Both the position numbers and the translations under genes were made by a program. The notes beneath the pieces are model-generated. The model did not search any database. It saw only the letters and a program-made list of their open reading frames with translations, and was not told where the DNA came from. A stretch of 62,569 nucleotides of DNA from CAZSMK01 sp964608095 (GTDB lineage Bacteria > Sumerlaeota > Sumerlaeia > MWCT01 > JAGHBZ01), in NCBI GenBank assembly GCA_964608095.1, contig CAZSMK010000073.1:1-62569 (forward strand), written 5' to 3'. Below are positions 18,004 through 27,605 of this stretch, piece after piece (the first letter of the stretch is position 1; each line of letters begins with the position of its first letter).

Positions 18004-19458
18004 TTATGAATCCGGTGAGGCGACGTATGCCTGGCGGTCTTCCTGCTCAAAACTCTCCGTTTCTGTGGCAACGCCGTAAATCTGTTCCCTCGGGATGTCC
18101 TCGAGCAGGTGTCGCGCAGCAAGTATGCCCATTTCCATGGAATGGTCCATATTGTTGTAGCGATAAAGCCCCTGCCTGCCGCACGAGACAAGATTCTCAA
18201 ACCGGCTCAGTATCGTAAACGCCTTTTTGAGCTTCTCTTTGTAGTTGAGAGTATAAATCGGATAGGCGTAACGGGCATAGGTCGAGAAGTAATCAATGAC
18301 CTTATCCTTTACGTGAAAGCCGAGTTCATCGAGCCCTTTGATACACCGTTCAGCGGTTTCCTTATTCGAAGCGTTCCATCGTTCATCGCCATAATTGCAC
18401 GCAACTTCAAGTATGAGGGATGTCTTGCCTTCCGGTGTGTTTTCAGGATGCCAGTTACGCGGTTCCTGGATTCTGAAGAAGTAGTATTTTTCTTCCGGGA
18501 TATACATCCATGTATTCTCGGATACCTGCTCCATGTCGAGCATGAGGTTTAAAAATCTCAGGGAGCGAAACGTCATCTGAGAGGCGACATCTATAAGTTC
18601 CTGCTCGAGTGGTGGTCGCATAGAATTGATCAAGACGGGCAGTGGAATAGTTGAGATATAGAAATCGCCCTGTAGTTCTTTTTTCTCGCCGTTTTGCTCA
18701 TATTGTAACGAGACGATACGTCCGCCGTCATGAATAAAGCCCGTTACTTGTGCGTTTACAATCACCTGGTTTTGTGGATTCGCCTTCTGGATGATCTCTG
18801 CCATTCGTTCGCTGATAACGCCTATACCTCCTACAGGATAAAAGAACTGGGTGGCATAGGTTTTAGGCATATTAGATTTTTTCCCGAGCAACCTGAGGAA
18901 TACATCCCATAGATTGGGGAGCGAGATGCGCTGTGCCGCCCAATCCGCTGAAATTTGTCCCGGCGACACTCCCCACAACTTCTCCGAGTAAGGACCGAAA
19001 TAAATATTATACATTGCCCTGCCGAACCGGTTTACGACCCAATCTTCAAGGCTCTGGTCGGAGCGGTTCTTGAACTTTCCTGTCAGCATGGTCAGCATAT
19101 AATCAATACCGCAATGCATAGCGGTAAGCGGATGAAGTTTTGTGACCAGGTCGCCGAAATCCAGCGGATAATGAAAAAACTTTCCTTTAAGTCGTATAGT
19201 GCTTGTACGAGGCCGAACAGAGAGTCGATCGCCGAGGAGATGTTTGACTTGCTCGGCCAGGTCGAGGTTGTGTGTTATAACCCGGTGCCCGCCGAGATCG
19301 AACGAAAATCCGTTGTGCCGGACGGTTTTCGAGAGGCCGCCGACCTGTTCTTCTGACTCGAGCACGGTTATGCGTTTCCCATGCTGGGCAAGTTGCCATG
19401 CGGCAGTTAAACCCGCAGGTCCTCCTCCGAGTATGACTATGTGGTGTTTTTCGTTCAT
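18004..19458 (-). CDS. FAD-dependent amine-oxidase-type oxidoreductase
   Basis: A 484-residue flavoprotein. The N-terminus IVILGGGPAGLTAAWQL is the dinucleotide-binding GxGxxG fold, followed by ESEEQVGGLSKT and FDLGGHRVITHN, the pattern of the phytoene-desaturase/protoporphyrinogen-oxidase/UDP-galactopyranose-mutase superfamily. A C-terminal FAD motif NLVSCGRQGLYRYNNMDHSM is present. No signal peptide is seen, so it is cytoplasmic or peripheral. The start is ATG 19458, divergent from the radical SAM gene. Its place at the edge of a polysaccharide region suggests sugar or lipid-carrier modification, but the substrate cannot be read from sequence. Confidence 0.82.
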   Translation of the reverse strand: MNEKHHIVILGGGPAGLTAAWQLAQHGKRITVLESEEQVGGLSKTVRHNGFSFDLGGHRVITHNLDLAEQVKHLLGDRLSVRPRTSTIRLKGKFFHYPLDFGDLVTKLHPLTAMHCGIDYMLTMLTGKFKNRSDQSLEDWVVNRFGRAMYNIYFGPYSEKLWGVSPGQISADWAAQRISLPNLWDVFLRLLGKKSNMPKTYATQFFYPVGGIGVISERMAEIIQKANPQNQVIVNAQVTGFIHDGGRIVSLQYEQNGEKKELQGDFYISTIPLPVLINSMRPPLEQELIDVASQMTFRSLRFLNLMLDMEQVSENTWMYIPEEKYYFFRIQEPRNWHPENTPEGKTSLILEVACNYGDERWNASNKETAERCIKGLDELGFHVKDKVIDYFSTYARYAYPIYTLNYKEKLKKAFTILSRFENLVSCGRQGLYRYNNMDHSMEMGILAARHLLEDIPREQIYGVATETESFEQEDRQAYVASPDS

Positions 19459-19543
19459 GGATTGCGAACGCTAATAAAAAGATGTTTAATTCTCACACCA
19501 TCGATTGTAAAGTCTTATTTTATACCTGAGGCAATGTGATTCA

Positions 19544-20623
19544 ATGACAAAGCGTGCACGAAGCATAAACGTAGTGACCAATCTTGGGGATAAACTGTTC
19601 CGGCGACCGCGTATTCGTTCTCGTCCCTTACGAATTCACCTCGAGGTGAACGATGTATGTAATCTGAGATGCCTGATGTGTGCGCGGCAGAGCGAGCAAT
19701 TCCCGAAAAATCGCGGTGAGATGCCCTTCGAGGTGATTGATCGCCTCACGCCGTTGATCTCGTTCGCAGAGTATGTCGGTCTTGCCGGAAACGGTGAACC
19801 TTTTCTTCACTCACGCATAATGGATATCCTCGAGCGCATCGTTGATGCCGGTTCTGTCCCCTCAGTTGTGACCAACGCCACACTCCTCGATGAAGAATGC
19901 ATTGATCGATTGTTATCATTAAAAAAAGTAATCCTTGTATGTTCAATAGACAGCGCAAAAAAAGAGACTTTTGAATATATCAGAAGAGGCGCGAACTTCG
20001 AATCCGTAATAGAAAATCTCAGGATGCTCAAGCGTAAGAAAGATGTACGAGGGCAGGTATTCCCGATAGTGAATTTTATCGTATGTGTGATGAAACAAAA
20101 CGTTGATGAGTTAAGCGACCTTGTGAGGCTTGCTCACGAAGTCGGCGCACCTCTTGTCCTGGCACAAAATATTTTACCTTATACCGACTGGGCGCGCGAG
20201 AACATGATCACGGACGAGGAGAGAGTCCGTGAACCCGTAATGCGTGCGCATGAAACGGCTCGAGAACTCGGAATCAAGTTTACGTATATTCCCATGGGAA
20301 AACCAATGGATGAGAAGACAAGCGAGCAGCTGCAGAGTTCCGGCAAAGGATTTTACTGTGAGTTTATCTGGCAACAGCTGCACGTCGAGGTTGACGGCAA
20401 TGTGCGCTATTGCTGTTTCTGGACAAAGGGAGCAACGGGAAACGTGCTCACCGAATCGCCAATGGCGCTGTGGAACAGCAGGGGATTTCGCGAGTTACGC
20501 GCCCAGTTCAGACAAGGAAGTATTCCAGATGACTGTCGCGAATGCCATATGCGCGTCCAGCACAATCCAGGGAAAATCATCCAGCAATCGTTTCAACAAT
20601 TAAAAGAAATATGGAAACATTGA
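19544..20623 (+). CDS. Radical SAM / SPASM-type protein
   Basis: A 359-residue radical SAM enzyme with the 4Fe-4S motif C39-x3-C43-x2-C46 in VCNLRCLMCARQ, followed by GLAGNGEPFLH. The C-terminal part has extra cysteines (FYCEF, RYCCFW, DDCREC), as in SPASM domains that bind auxiliary Fe-S clusters. Its stop overlaps the start of the glycosyltransferase gene, so the two are probably cotranslated. Related enzymes modify peptides or sugars. Context suggests polysaccharide-related chemistry, but the substrate is unknown. Confidence 0.85.
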   Translation: MTKRARSINVVTNLGDKLFRRPRIRSRPLRIHLEVNDVCNLRCLMCARQSEQFPKNRGEMPFEVIDRLTPLISFAEYVGLAGNGEPFLHSRIMDILERIVDAGSVPSVVTNATLLDEECIDRLLSLKKVILVCSIDSAKKETFEYIRRGANFESVIENLRMLKRKKDVRGQVFPIVNFIVCVMKQNVDELSDLVRLAHEVGAPLVLAQNILPYTDWARENMITDEERVREPVMRAHETARELGIKFTYIPMGKPMDEKTSEQLQSSGKGFYCEFIWQQLHVEVDGNVRYCCFWTKGATGNVLTESPMALWNSRGFRELRAQFRQGSIPDDCRECHMRVQHNPGKIIQQSFQQLKEIWKH

Positions 20624-21558
20624 ATCATGAGATAGATGCCGACGTACGTTATCCTGAAGTCAGCGTAGTCGTTCTCACGCTCAACAGCCGCGAGTATATT
20701 CTTCGCTGTCTCGATAGCCTGAAGTGGCAAACGCATAAGTCGTTCGAGACCATCGTGGTAGACAACGCTTCGAGCGACAGCACCGCAGACCTGGTTGCAA
20801 CAGGGGAGTACAAGGTGCGATTGATCCGGACGGATAGAAACCTTGGCTGCGCAGGGGGTAACAATGTGGGGTGGCGGTCAGCCATGGGGAAAATCGTTGT
20901 GTTTCTCAATCCGGACGTTGTGGTCACGCCGGATTGGCTTGTCAACCTGACCCGCGGGCTTGCCACAACCTCGAACGCGGTCATTGCCGGCTGCAAGATG
21001 TACTACCCGAACTCCCGCATCATTCAACACGCAGGCGGGATTCTCCACCCCAATGCCATGTGCGAACACTACGGGAATTCTGAACCGGATAACGGTCAAT
21101 ACGATGAAGTGCGTGAAGTGGATTTTGTCACCGGCGCAGCATTTGCAGTGTACCGCTGGTTTTTGGAAAAAATGAACGGTTTTGATGAAGATTATTTCCC
21201 TGCGTATTATGAAGAGACCGATCTATGCTGGCGCGCGTACAAGGAAGGCTACAAGGTCGTCTATATTCCGGATGCCGTCCTCTTTCATTACGAATCATCG
21301 ATACTCAAAAAACTAAGTCCACGATTCTATCGAACCTTTTACCGCAGCAGGATACTCTTTCTTATAAAAAATTATTCGTTCAAGGAATGGGTGGGCAGGT
21401 TTTTGCCATTTGAAATCCGCTGGTTCATAAAAGAACCAAAGGCACGAGGGCAACGGCTCAAACAATTTCGCGCCTATGGTGAGGGAATTGCATTTATAAT
21501 TGGGAAATTCCTGAAACGCCTCGGGCTGAGAAAGAAGATTAGAGCAACACGATCATGA
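20611..21558 (+). CDS. Family 2 glycosyltransferase
   Basis: A GT-A fold transferase of 315 residues. It opens with SVVVLTLNSREYILRCL and continues with VVDNASSDST, NLGCAGGNNVGW and LNPDVVVTPDWL (metal/donor region), then GFDEDYFPAYYEETDLCWRA, all typical of rhamnosyltransferase-like GT2 proteins. A longer frame opens at 20542 inside the radical SAM gene. The ATG at 20611 is preferred because homology starts soon after it. The last bases overlap the next gene (ATGA). It probably adds a sugar to a surface glycan. Confidence 0.88.
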   Translation: METLNHEIDADVRYPEVSVVVLTLNSREYILRCLDSLKWQTHKSFETIVVDNASSDSTADLVATGEYKVRLIRTDRNLGCAGGNNVGWRSAMGKIVVFLNPDVVVTPDWLVNLTRGLATTSNAVIAGCKMYYPNSRIIQHAGGILHPNAMCEHYGNSEPDNGQYDEVREVDFVTGAAFAVYRWFLEKMNGFDEDYFPAYYEETDLCWRAYKEGYKVVYIPDAVLFHYESSILKKLSPRFYRTFYRSRILFLIKNYSFKEWVGRFLPFEIRWFIKEPKARGQRLKQFRAYGEGIAFIIGKFLKRLGLRKKIRATRS

Positions 21559-22424
21559 GAACTTACTGCATCATACTTTTGTTGTTTATGCTGAGCGTGC
21601 CGATTTTCGTGAAGAGTGCAGGCGCTGAAAACGAGGCAAAAATCGTCTCATTGAGTCCGAACATTACGGAAATCTTACACACACTTGATCTTGACCGGCA
21701 CGTTGTCGGCGTTACTGAACACTGCCACGTGGAATCTTTGAAAAAGTCAGCCCAGTCAATCGGTACTTTTTTTAGCCCGAACTTGGAACAAATCGTCCTG
21801 CTCCAGCCCGATCTCGTAATAGGGTTGCCCACCCACGGGACCTTGATGGGAAAACTCAAAAACGTTTTACCCGAGGCCTCTTTTCTGATTGTGCGAAACG
21901 AATCTATATCGGACGTCATGAGCTCACTGGATAGCATCGGTGAGGCAACTGAAACGACTGCTCGTGCGCAGGATGTTAAAAAACGGCTCAAGGCTAAGAT
22001 TGATACCTACACGAGCATGACTGAACGACTTCCCACCCGTGCAAGTGTCCTCTTTGTCGTCAGCCACACACCGAGTGAGCTGCACCAGATATACGCTGCA
22101 GGGCGGAACACTTTTATTAACGAGCTGCTCGAGGTTGTCGGCGGAAAGAATGTCATCGTTGTTTCAACACCTCGTTACCCCATCATTTCACGCGAAGCGG
22201 TTATTTCGTTGAACCCTGAGGTCATTATCGACACTGCGGTTCGAGACGATGCGACTACCCAGGCGGTGACTGCCGCCGAACAGGCATGGAACACACTGCA
22301 TCAGGTCAGAGCGGTTAAAAACAACCGCGTATACGTGATAAGGGACAACCGGCTCACTATACCGGCTCCGGAGAGTATTTTGCATTCACTTGACACACTT
22401 TATAGGATACTCGGCACACCTTGA
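21555..22424 (+). CDS. Periplasmic binding protein, BtuF/FecB-like
   Basis: A 289-residue exported protein. The N-terminal signal peptide ends near SAGAENEA. The mature part starts KIVSLSPNITEILHTLDL, the pattern of cobalamin- and iron-complex-binding proteins, and includes VGVTEHC, LQPDLVIGL and AAGRNTFINELLEVVGGKN. It would capture a corrinoid, haem or siderophore for an ABC importer. No permease or ATPase gene lies next to it here. The start overlaps the upstream glycosyltransferase stop, so it is the third gene of that transcript, an odd partner for polysaccharide genes. Confidence 0.85.
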   Translation: MRTYCIILLLFMLSVPIFVKSAGAENEAKIVSLSPNITEILHTLDLDRHVVGVTEHCHVESLKKSAQSIGTFFSPNLEQIVLLQPDLVIGLPTHGTLMGKLKNVLPEASFLIVRNESISDVMSSLDSIGEATETTARAQDVKKRLKAKIDTYTSMTERLPTRASVLFVVSHTPSELHQIYAAGRNTFINELLEVVGGKNVIVVSTPRYPIISREAVISLNPEVIIDTAVRDDATTQAVTAAEQAWNTLHQVRAVKNNRVYVIRDNRLTIPAPESILHSLDTLYRILGTP

Positions 22425-22619
22425 GCACAGGAACCTCGGTCGCCGTTCAAACTGTCCCTGACCATTTCTGCATCTTGATTTTCAGCGGATACTACCATCA
22501 AATTCTCCTACCATGAGCATTCACGGTATATAAGTGACCATAACATGAGAAAGGTGACAGAAAAAAGGAGATTCAAGATATTGGTTCAATACTACATGCC
22601 GGGGGACGGGAATATCCGG

Positions 22620-23438
22620 TTATTTCGCAAGAATCTGGGAAGTGAGAAAAAGAAGGTCGGTCGAATTAATATTGCCGTCGCCGTTTATGTCCATGGTATA
22701 TAGCGTAATGGGATCCGTGATGGTTGGATTTGCGTTCAGGTGATTGACAAGAATAATCACGTCCACCACGTTCACGGAACCATCGAGATCGGCATCGCCA
22801 TCTACCGGCGCTACTACCTTGAAGTTGTCAAGATAGCTCTCTGTACTGCTCATGTCCATGAAGCCGTTGAACTGGGAGAGATCGTCCTTGAAGCCGAGGT
22901 CTGAAAGTTCAAGGGTATCGTTTATATAACAATCCCAGGTTTGCGCAGTAAAATCCAACATGGAGGTAATCTTATACCAGCTATCTGTGGAGAGGATTAC
23001 GTCAGTGTTGACGAACGAGCCGCTGCCACTTCCGTCGCCATCGAAACATTGAATCCCGTTGTCCGCGCTGAAGAAGACGATAGCGCTCGCTGATACGCCC
23101 ACGGGGAGTTCCGGGTCGCCGCTCATTCCGGCTCCGCTGTAATATCCTTCTGTCCATACGATTGTATGCCCTGAGCCGTCAAAGGTTTTATTAATAGTCG
23201 AATTAGTGTCGAGTTTTACCGCTTGAGCCCCCTCGTATTTTTTATCGGTTTGAATGGTTGCGGTTCCTTCATTCACAGCCCAGCCATCCTGGGTATCAAG
23301 CGAACCAGTGGAAAATGTCGGTGTTTCAAAGCCGGTCGAATAAGGAATAGGCTCATCGACAGCATAAAGAGCTACCGCATAGAGCATGAATACGAGTATG
23401 AAAACGGAGATTGTTAATGTGCCTCTTCTCATCTTCAT
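22620..23438 (-). CDS. Exported protein with C-terminal dockerin-type calcium repeats
   Basis: A 272-residue secreted protein. The start ATG 23438 sits behind GGAAAGGA, better placed than the longer frame to 23453. A signal peptide ends near YAVDEP. The body is a beta-rich, jelly-roll-like domain of unknown ligand (GFETPTFSTGSL to about residue 200). The C-terminus holds two dockerin-type EF-loop repeats, DADLDGSVNVVDVIIL and MDINGDGNINSTDLLFL. Dockerins bind cohesins on scaffold or surface proteins; no cohesin is visible in this window. Function unknown. Confidence 0.8.
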   Translation of the reverse strand: MKMRRGTLTISVFILVFMLYAVALYAVDEPIPYSTGFETPTFSTGSLDTQDGWAVNEGTATIQTDKKYEGAQAVKLDTNSTINKTFDGSGHTIVWTEGYYSGAGMSGDPELPVGVSASAIVFFSADNGIQCFDGDGSGSGSFVNTDVILSTDSWYKITSMLDFTAQTWDCYINDTLELSDLGFKDDLSQFNGFMDMSSTESYLDNFKVVAPVDGDADLDGSVNVVDVIILVNHLNANPTITDPITLYTMDINGDGNINSTDLLFLTSQILAK

Positions 23439-23783
23439 GTATCCTTTCCACAAAAAAGAGTTTTTAGATTTAAAACTCTGGTCAAATATAAATCAATATT
23501 TCTTCTAACCCTGAAGGGAATAACTGTCAACAAGTATATACATTGTCCCCGAGCACAGAGTATAAATCAATTAAAAAAGAGGCGACCCTGTAGGCGGAGA
23601 TGCAAGTATCGAACAGCAATCCACGAGCGAACAGGCGCGGGGCGAAATATTTATACATGCCAGTTCGTACCTAAACTGTAAACTGAAGGTCTGACCCCGT
23701 TAAGTCTAAAGTAATCCTTGCTTATTTGGTGAGGTGTCATAAAAAATATCGATATATTTCTGATACCGAAAGAGGGATATGAT
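23439..23783. other. Divergent intergenic region, no gene seen
   Basis: A 345-base gap between the dockerin-type gene (leftward) and cstA (rightward). No gene, tRNA or clear promoter pair is visible. The string AAGGTCTGACCCCGTT at about 23683-23698 resembles a short phrase I associate with RAYT-type elements, a weak hint of a decayed mobile piece. Confidence 0.35.
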
Positions 23784-25571
23784 GTGAACGTTCTCGTTCC
23801 CTTGATCATAACGGTTGTGTTGTTCATAGGCGCGGCTCGATACTATTCACGCTACATCGGTAAAGTATTCGAAGAGGACGATGCGAGTCCGACGCCCGCT
23901 ACGAAATTCAGGGATGGTAAAGATTATGTCCCTACGCCAGTAGAGGTCGTATTCGCGCATCATTTTGCCAGCATAGCGGGCGCGGCGCCTATCCTGGGCC
24001 CCATCGTCGCCTTGATTTACGGCTATATGCCGGTCTGGTTGTGGGTCATAATCGGGGGGATTTTCTTCGGTGCGGTACACGACTTTACCGCACTGTTTAC
24101 GAGCATCAGGGAAGGGGGACATTCCATAGCCGAAGTGGCGCGACGCTCGCTCGGGAACCTTTCCTACAGCCTTTTTCTCGTCTTTATCCTCCTCATGCTC
24201 GTGCTGGTGACCTCGGCGTTCTTGAACCTCGCGGCAATATCGCTTACCTCGATGTGGCCCCTTGACAAGCTCGGAGTAGAAGAGGGACAAACCCTCCTGA
24301 GAACCACCGTCAAAGACGGCGTGGTGCACGCGAAAATCGGCGGAATCGCCTCCTCTTCCGTAATCGTCATTACCTTACTTGCTCCCCTATTGGGATTCGC
24401 TTTCTATAAAAAGGGCTTGAACATAACTCTCACTTATATCATTGCACTCGCTATATGTGTTCTGAGTATAATGATTGGGTTTCACATTCCCATATCCGTA
24501 GATACAACGCTCTGGAAATTCATCATTGCAGTATACGTATTGTTTGCAGCGGGGATACCGGTGTGGCTTCTTCTCCAGCCGAGGGATTTCGTGAACGTCC
24601 AGGTTCTTTACGGTGGAATTCTCTTTCTTTTCATAGCCCTCATAATAAATGGCATGAATGGCATAACCCTTGACGTACCTGCGTTCAATGTTGCCCGGGG
24701 TCAAACGATTTACGGCCCAATCTGGCCCTTGATGTTTATAACGGTAGCCTGCGGAGCGATCAGCGGATTCCATTCACTGGTGGCAACAGGCACCACCGCA
24801 AAACAAGTTATGCGTGAAAGCCAGGCGAAAAAAGTCGGTTACTGGAGTATGCTGCTCGAATCGTTTTTGTCGGTTCTTGTTATCCTTACTGTGGCATCGT
24901 CGCTGAAGTTCACTGACTATATGGCAATCGTTCATCCCACAGAGGGAGCGAGCAACTGGATACTCGCCTTTGCCTTATCCGGGGGCCGTCTGGTGAACCG
25001 TGCCTTGCCCTTTATCTCACTTCCCCTGGCATCGGTTATGGGAATTCTCGTGATCGAGGGATTTATTGTCACAACACTGGACACTGCGGTCAGGATGAAC
25101 CGTTACCTGTTCGAGGAGCTCTGGGAGATACTTCTTGGAGGTAAAGTCCCCCGCATCATGCGTTCGTTCTGGTTTAACTCAGGGCTATCTGTTGCCTTAA
25201 TGCTGCTTTTCGCCCTGACCAATGCAGTCGGCGCTATCTGGAAGATATTCGGCACCGCAAATCAGCTCGTGGCGATGCTTGCATTGCTGACGGTATCCAC
25301 CTGGCTGATGAAACATGGCAAGAAATTTCATTTCACGTTGTTGCCTGCATTTTTCATGATGGCGACAACGCTTTACTCGCTCTGGCTTTTGCTCAAAAGT
25401 TTTATTGCAGCGAAAAATTTTCTTTTACTCTGGACCGATGTAATCCTTTTCGTCCTGGCAATTGGAATTCTTATTATTGCAGCAAAGACATTTTACCAGA
25501 CGCTCATAATGCGTAAAGCGCCGGTGGCGGGGACACATGTAAGAACTAACCTCGAACCACCAACAAAATAA
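23784..25571 (+). CDS. cstA: CstA-family carbon starvation / peptide transporter
   Basis: A 595-residue integral membrane protein with more than a dozen hydrophobic helices. The family-specific N-terminal block FRDGKDYVPTPVEVVFAHHF is followed by ASIAGAAPILGPI and GAVHDFTALF, all characteristic of CstA. Members import peptides or pyruvate when carbon is scarce. The start is GTG 23784 after AGAGGG. The zinc-ribbon trio starts 26 bases downstream on the same strand and could be cotranscribed. Length is slightly shorter than the classical ~700-residue forms but normal for many bacteria. Confidence 0.93.
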   Translation: MNVLVPLIITVVLFIGAARYYSRYIGKVFEEDDASPTPATKFRDGKDYVPTPVEVVFAHHFASIAGAAPILGPIVALIYGYMPVWLWVIIGGIFFGAVHDFTALFTSIREGGHSIAEVARRSLGNLSYSLFLVFILLMLVLVTSAFLNLAAISLTSMWPLDKLGVEEGQTLLRTTVKDGVVHAKIGGIASSSVIVITLLAPLLGFAFYKKGLNITLTYIIALAICVLSIMIGFHIPISVDTTLWKFIIAVYVLFAAGIPVWLLLQPRDFVNVQVLYGGILFLFIALIINGMNGITLDVPAFNVARGQTIYGPIWPLMFITVACGAISGFHSLVATGTTAKQVMRESQAKKVGYWSMLLESFLSVLVILTVASSLKFTDYMAIVHPTEGASNWILAFALSGGRLVNRALPFISLPLASVMGILVIEGFIVTTLDTAVRMNRYLFEELWEILLGGKVPRIMRSFWFNSGLSVALMLLFALTNAVGAIWKIFGTANQLVAMLALLTVSTWLMKHGKKFHFTLLPAFFMMATTLYSLWLLLKSFIAAKNFLLLWTDVILFVLAIGILIIAAKTFYQTLIMRKAPVAGTHVRTNLEPPTK

Positions 25572-25597
25572 CCACCGGCACAAAAAGAACAGATATT

Positions 25598-26364
25598 ATG
25601 AATATAAGATGTATAAATTGCGGCGCGCTTATCGATATCGACCCGGATATAGATTTTTTCCATTGTCCATATTGCGGTTCGGGTCTTTATTTAGCCCACC
25701 GGGGAACCGTACAACATCTGCTATTGAAACCTCATCGCGCACCTTCCATGCAAGAAGTCAGAAAGCGCATGACCTCCTGGTTCAAAGAGCGTGAAATCCC
25801 CCCTAAATTCAATCTCAAGTCGTTCTCTCTTCTTTACATTCCGTTCTGGATAAGGCGCAAACCGGATGGAAGGGAGGAGATCGATCTTGCTACATCACGG
25901 ATTGTGTTTACCGGAAAAAATTTTCATGTTCCTTCCGGCGATTTTATTCCTTTCGACAAGAACGCAGTTCCTCCAGAATACGAGATCATCGTACCTGACA
26001 TCGACCTTGAGTCATTACAAGAAGCAGAGGGAAAAGATATTGACGAGACATCGAAGAAAGAAAGGGAGACTTCAAGCAGGCTTATTCATATTCCCTTCTC
26101 CGAGGTTTCTTACAAGATGTACCGTCGTGAATATTCGCTCCTCATGGATATAAACAGCGAACAGATTTTCGCAGATACCATGCCACCGAGCGCAAGCGGA
26201 ATTATATCCTCTGCACTCACGTTTACGACTATAGGCTTGTTCGTCCTGTTCTTCGCACTATGTTCTCTCATCCCGAATCCTCAATCCCGTCTGATTCTTA
26301 CTTTACTCTTATGCGTTCCGGCATATTTTCTCGTGGATAGAATCTTGAACTTCTGGAGGATGTG
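25598..26364 (+). CDS. Zinc-ribbon membrane protein A of a three-gene family
   Basis: Not a family I can name; 255 residues. The N-terminal zinc ribbon uses C5-x2-C8 and C23-x2-C26. A conserved-looking LLYIPFWIRR motif follows at about 80-90. A long polar region follows, then two hydrophobic helices near the C-terminus (about 200-250) that would anchor it in the membrane. Its stop overlaps the start of the next gene. The following two genes share the same plan, a ribbon followed by an L-x-Y-x-P-F/I-W motif. It is probably membrane-bound and metal-binding; role unknown. Confidence 0.7.
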
Positions 26365-27549
26365 ATGAATCCGGCGCAAGAGAAGACACGGTCTGACCAG
26401 GAGGTTATAAGCATACACTGTCCGCAGTGCGGGGGAACAACCCACGCTTCTCTATCGCGGAAACTCTTCCAGTGTCAGCACTGCGGCACTTCTCTCCTGC
26501 TGACCGGACTGACGTCACTCACCAAGGCTGCCATATTACCCTTGATTGAGCGCACTGAGGCGATACGAATCGCATTTCGATTGACGTCCAACAATCTCGT
26601 CTCAAAAACGCTCTCGAAGGAAGGTCGTTTAAACGACTGTACCCTTGTGTTCGTTCCCTTGCTCGAGGTTCGTGAAAGAGCACTTCTGGTTCAGAAAGAG
26701 AAGAAAATGCGCACGACAAGTTTCGGCGGACTGCAAAGGCTTTCGTGGATTCCTTCAGACAATTATACGTTCGACACGAATATCAAATTTCTGGAACGCT
26801 ACGTTTCGTTTCCGCTTGTATATAAACATGATTGGGGATTTGATTATATCAGAACAGGCGCACTCGATTGGCGCCGCGGCGCTATTATGGAAAAGGCACA
26901 CATCGTGCCGTATGATCCTATCGAAATAAAGCGAAAAGGCGTGGTGCTGGATCCTCCTCACCTGGATCTCAAAAGTCTGGATTCCGAATATAAGAATCTG
27001 TTGGATCGATCGTTTTCATTTTCCGGGAACCTCGAGCGAATAGACTCGTCGTTCAGGCTTTTGTATTATCCCATCTGGTTATGTCGGCTTGGGTTGCGAA
27101 ATACCGAGTACACCATAAGTATAGACGGATTGAAAGGGGACGTACTCGAGGCGCTTTTGCCGCAGGAGATTCGTTTTCGCCCGCTTTACGCCATAATTCC
27201 CGCTGCCGTGGCTGCAAATTTGTTCGCCGGCGCAGGACACGCAATCTTGACCGGAAAAACCGCAGAACTCATCTATTCAATTTCTGATTTCGTGCGCACT
27301 CCAATTTTTTCACAGCTCAACGTCTTGATTTATATCGTGCTTCTTGTACTTGGATTGATAGTGACTGCTCTCTCCTATTTCTGGATACAATTCCGCTACC
27401 AGAGTGTAGTAGAATTCACCAAAGATACACCGCCACACATAATAAAGATAAATAAACCGCCGAAGACCTTTCTTGAACAGGTGAGCTCGGCAATTATGAA
27501 AACAACAGAATCGCTCCTCGAGGCACAGTTGAAGAGACGACGATGGTGA
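26365..27549 (+). CDS. Zinc-ribbon membrane protein B of a three-gene family
   Basis: A 394-residue protein. The ATG at 26365 follows GGAGGA; a GTG three bases earlier is also possible. The N-terminal ribbon has HCPQCGG and CQHCGTS. The motif LLYYPIWLCRL occurs near residue 230, preceded by a long soluble region, and two hydrophobic segments follow (LYAIIPAAVAANLFAGAG and LNVLIYIVLLVLGLIV). The tail is basic and cytosolic-looking. It overlaps gene A by the stop codon and has the same order of parts, so the two are likely partners. Function unknown. Confidence 0.7.
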   Translation: MNPAQEKTRSDQEVISIHCPQCGGTTHASLSRKLFQCQHCGTSLLLTGLTSLTKAAILPLIERTEAIRIAFRLTSNNLVSKTLSKEGRLNDCTLVFVPLLEVRERALLVQKEKKMRTTSFGGLQRLSWIPSDNYTFDTNIKFLERYVSFPLVYKHDWGFDYIRTGALDWRRGAIMEKAHIVPYDPIEIKRKGVVLDPPHLDLKSLDSEYKNLLDRSFSFSGNLERIDSSFRLLYYPIWLCRLGLRNTEYTISIDGLKGDVLEALLPQEIRFRPLYAIIPAAVAANLFAGAGHAILTGKTAELIYSISDFVRTPIFSQLNVLIYIVLLVLGLIVTALSYFWIQFRYQSVVEFTKDTPPHIIKINKPPKTFLEQVSSAIMKTTESLLEAQLKRRRW

Positions 27550-27605
27550 ACCACAACATTCGAGGAATGCGCTGATTCGGTACACGGCGAAAAAGCGATT
27601 TTCTT

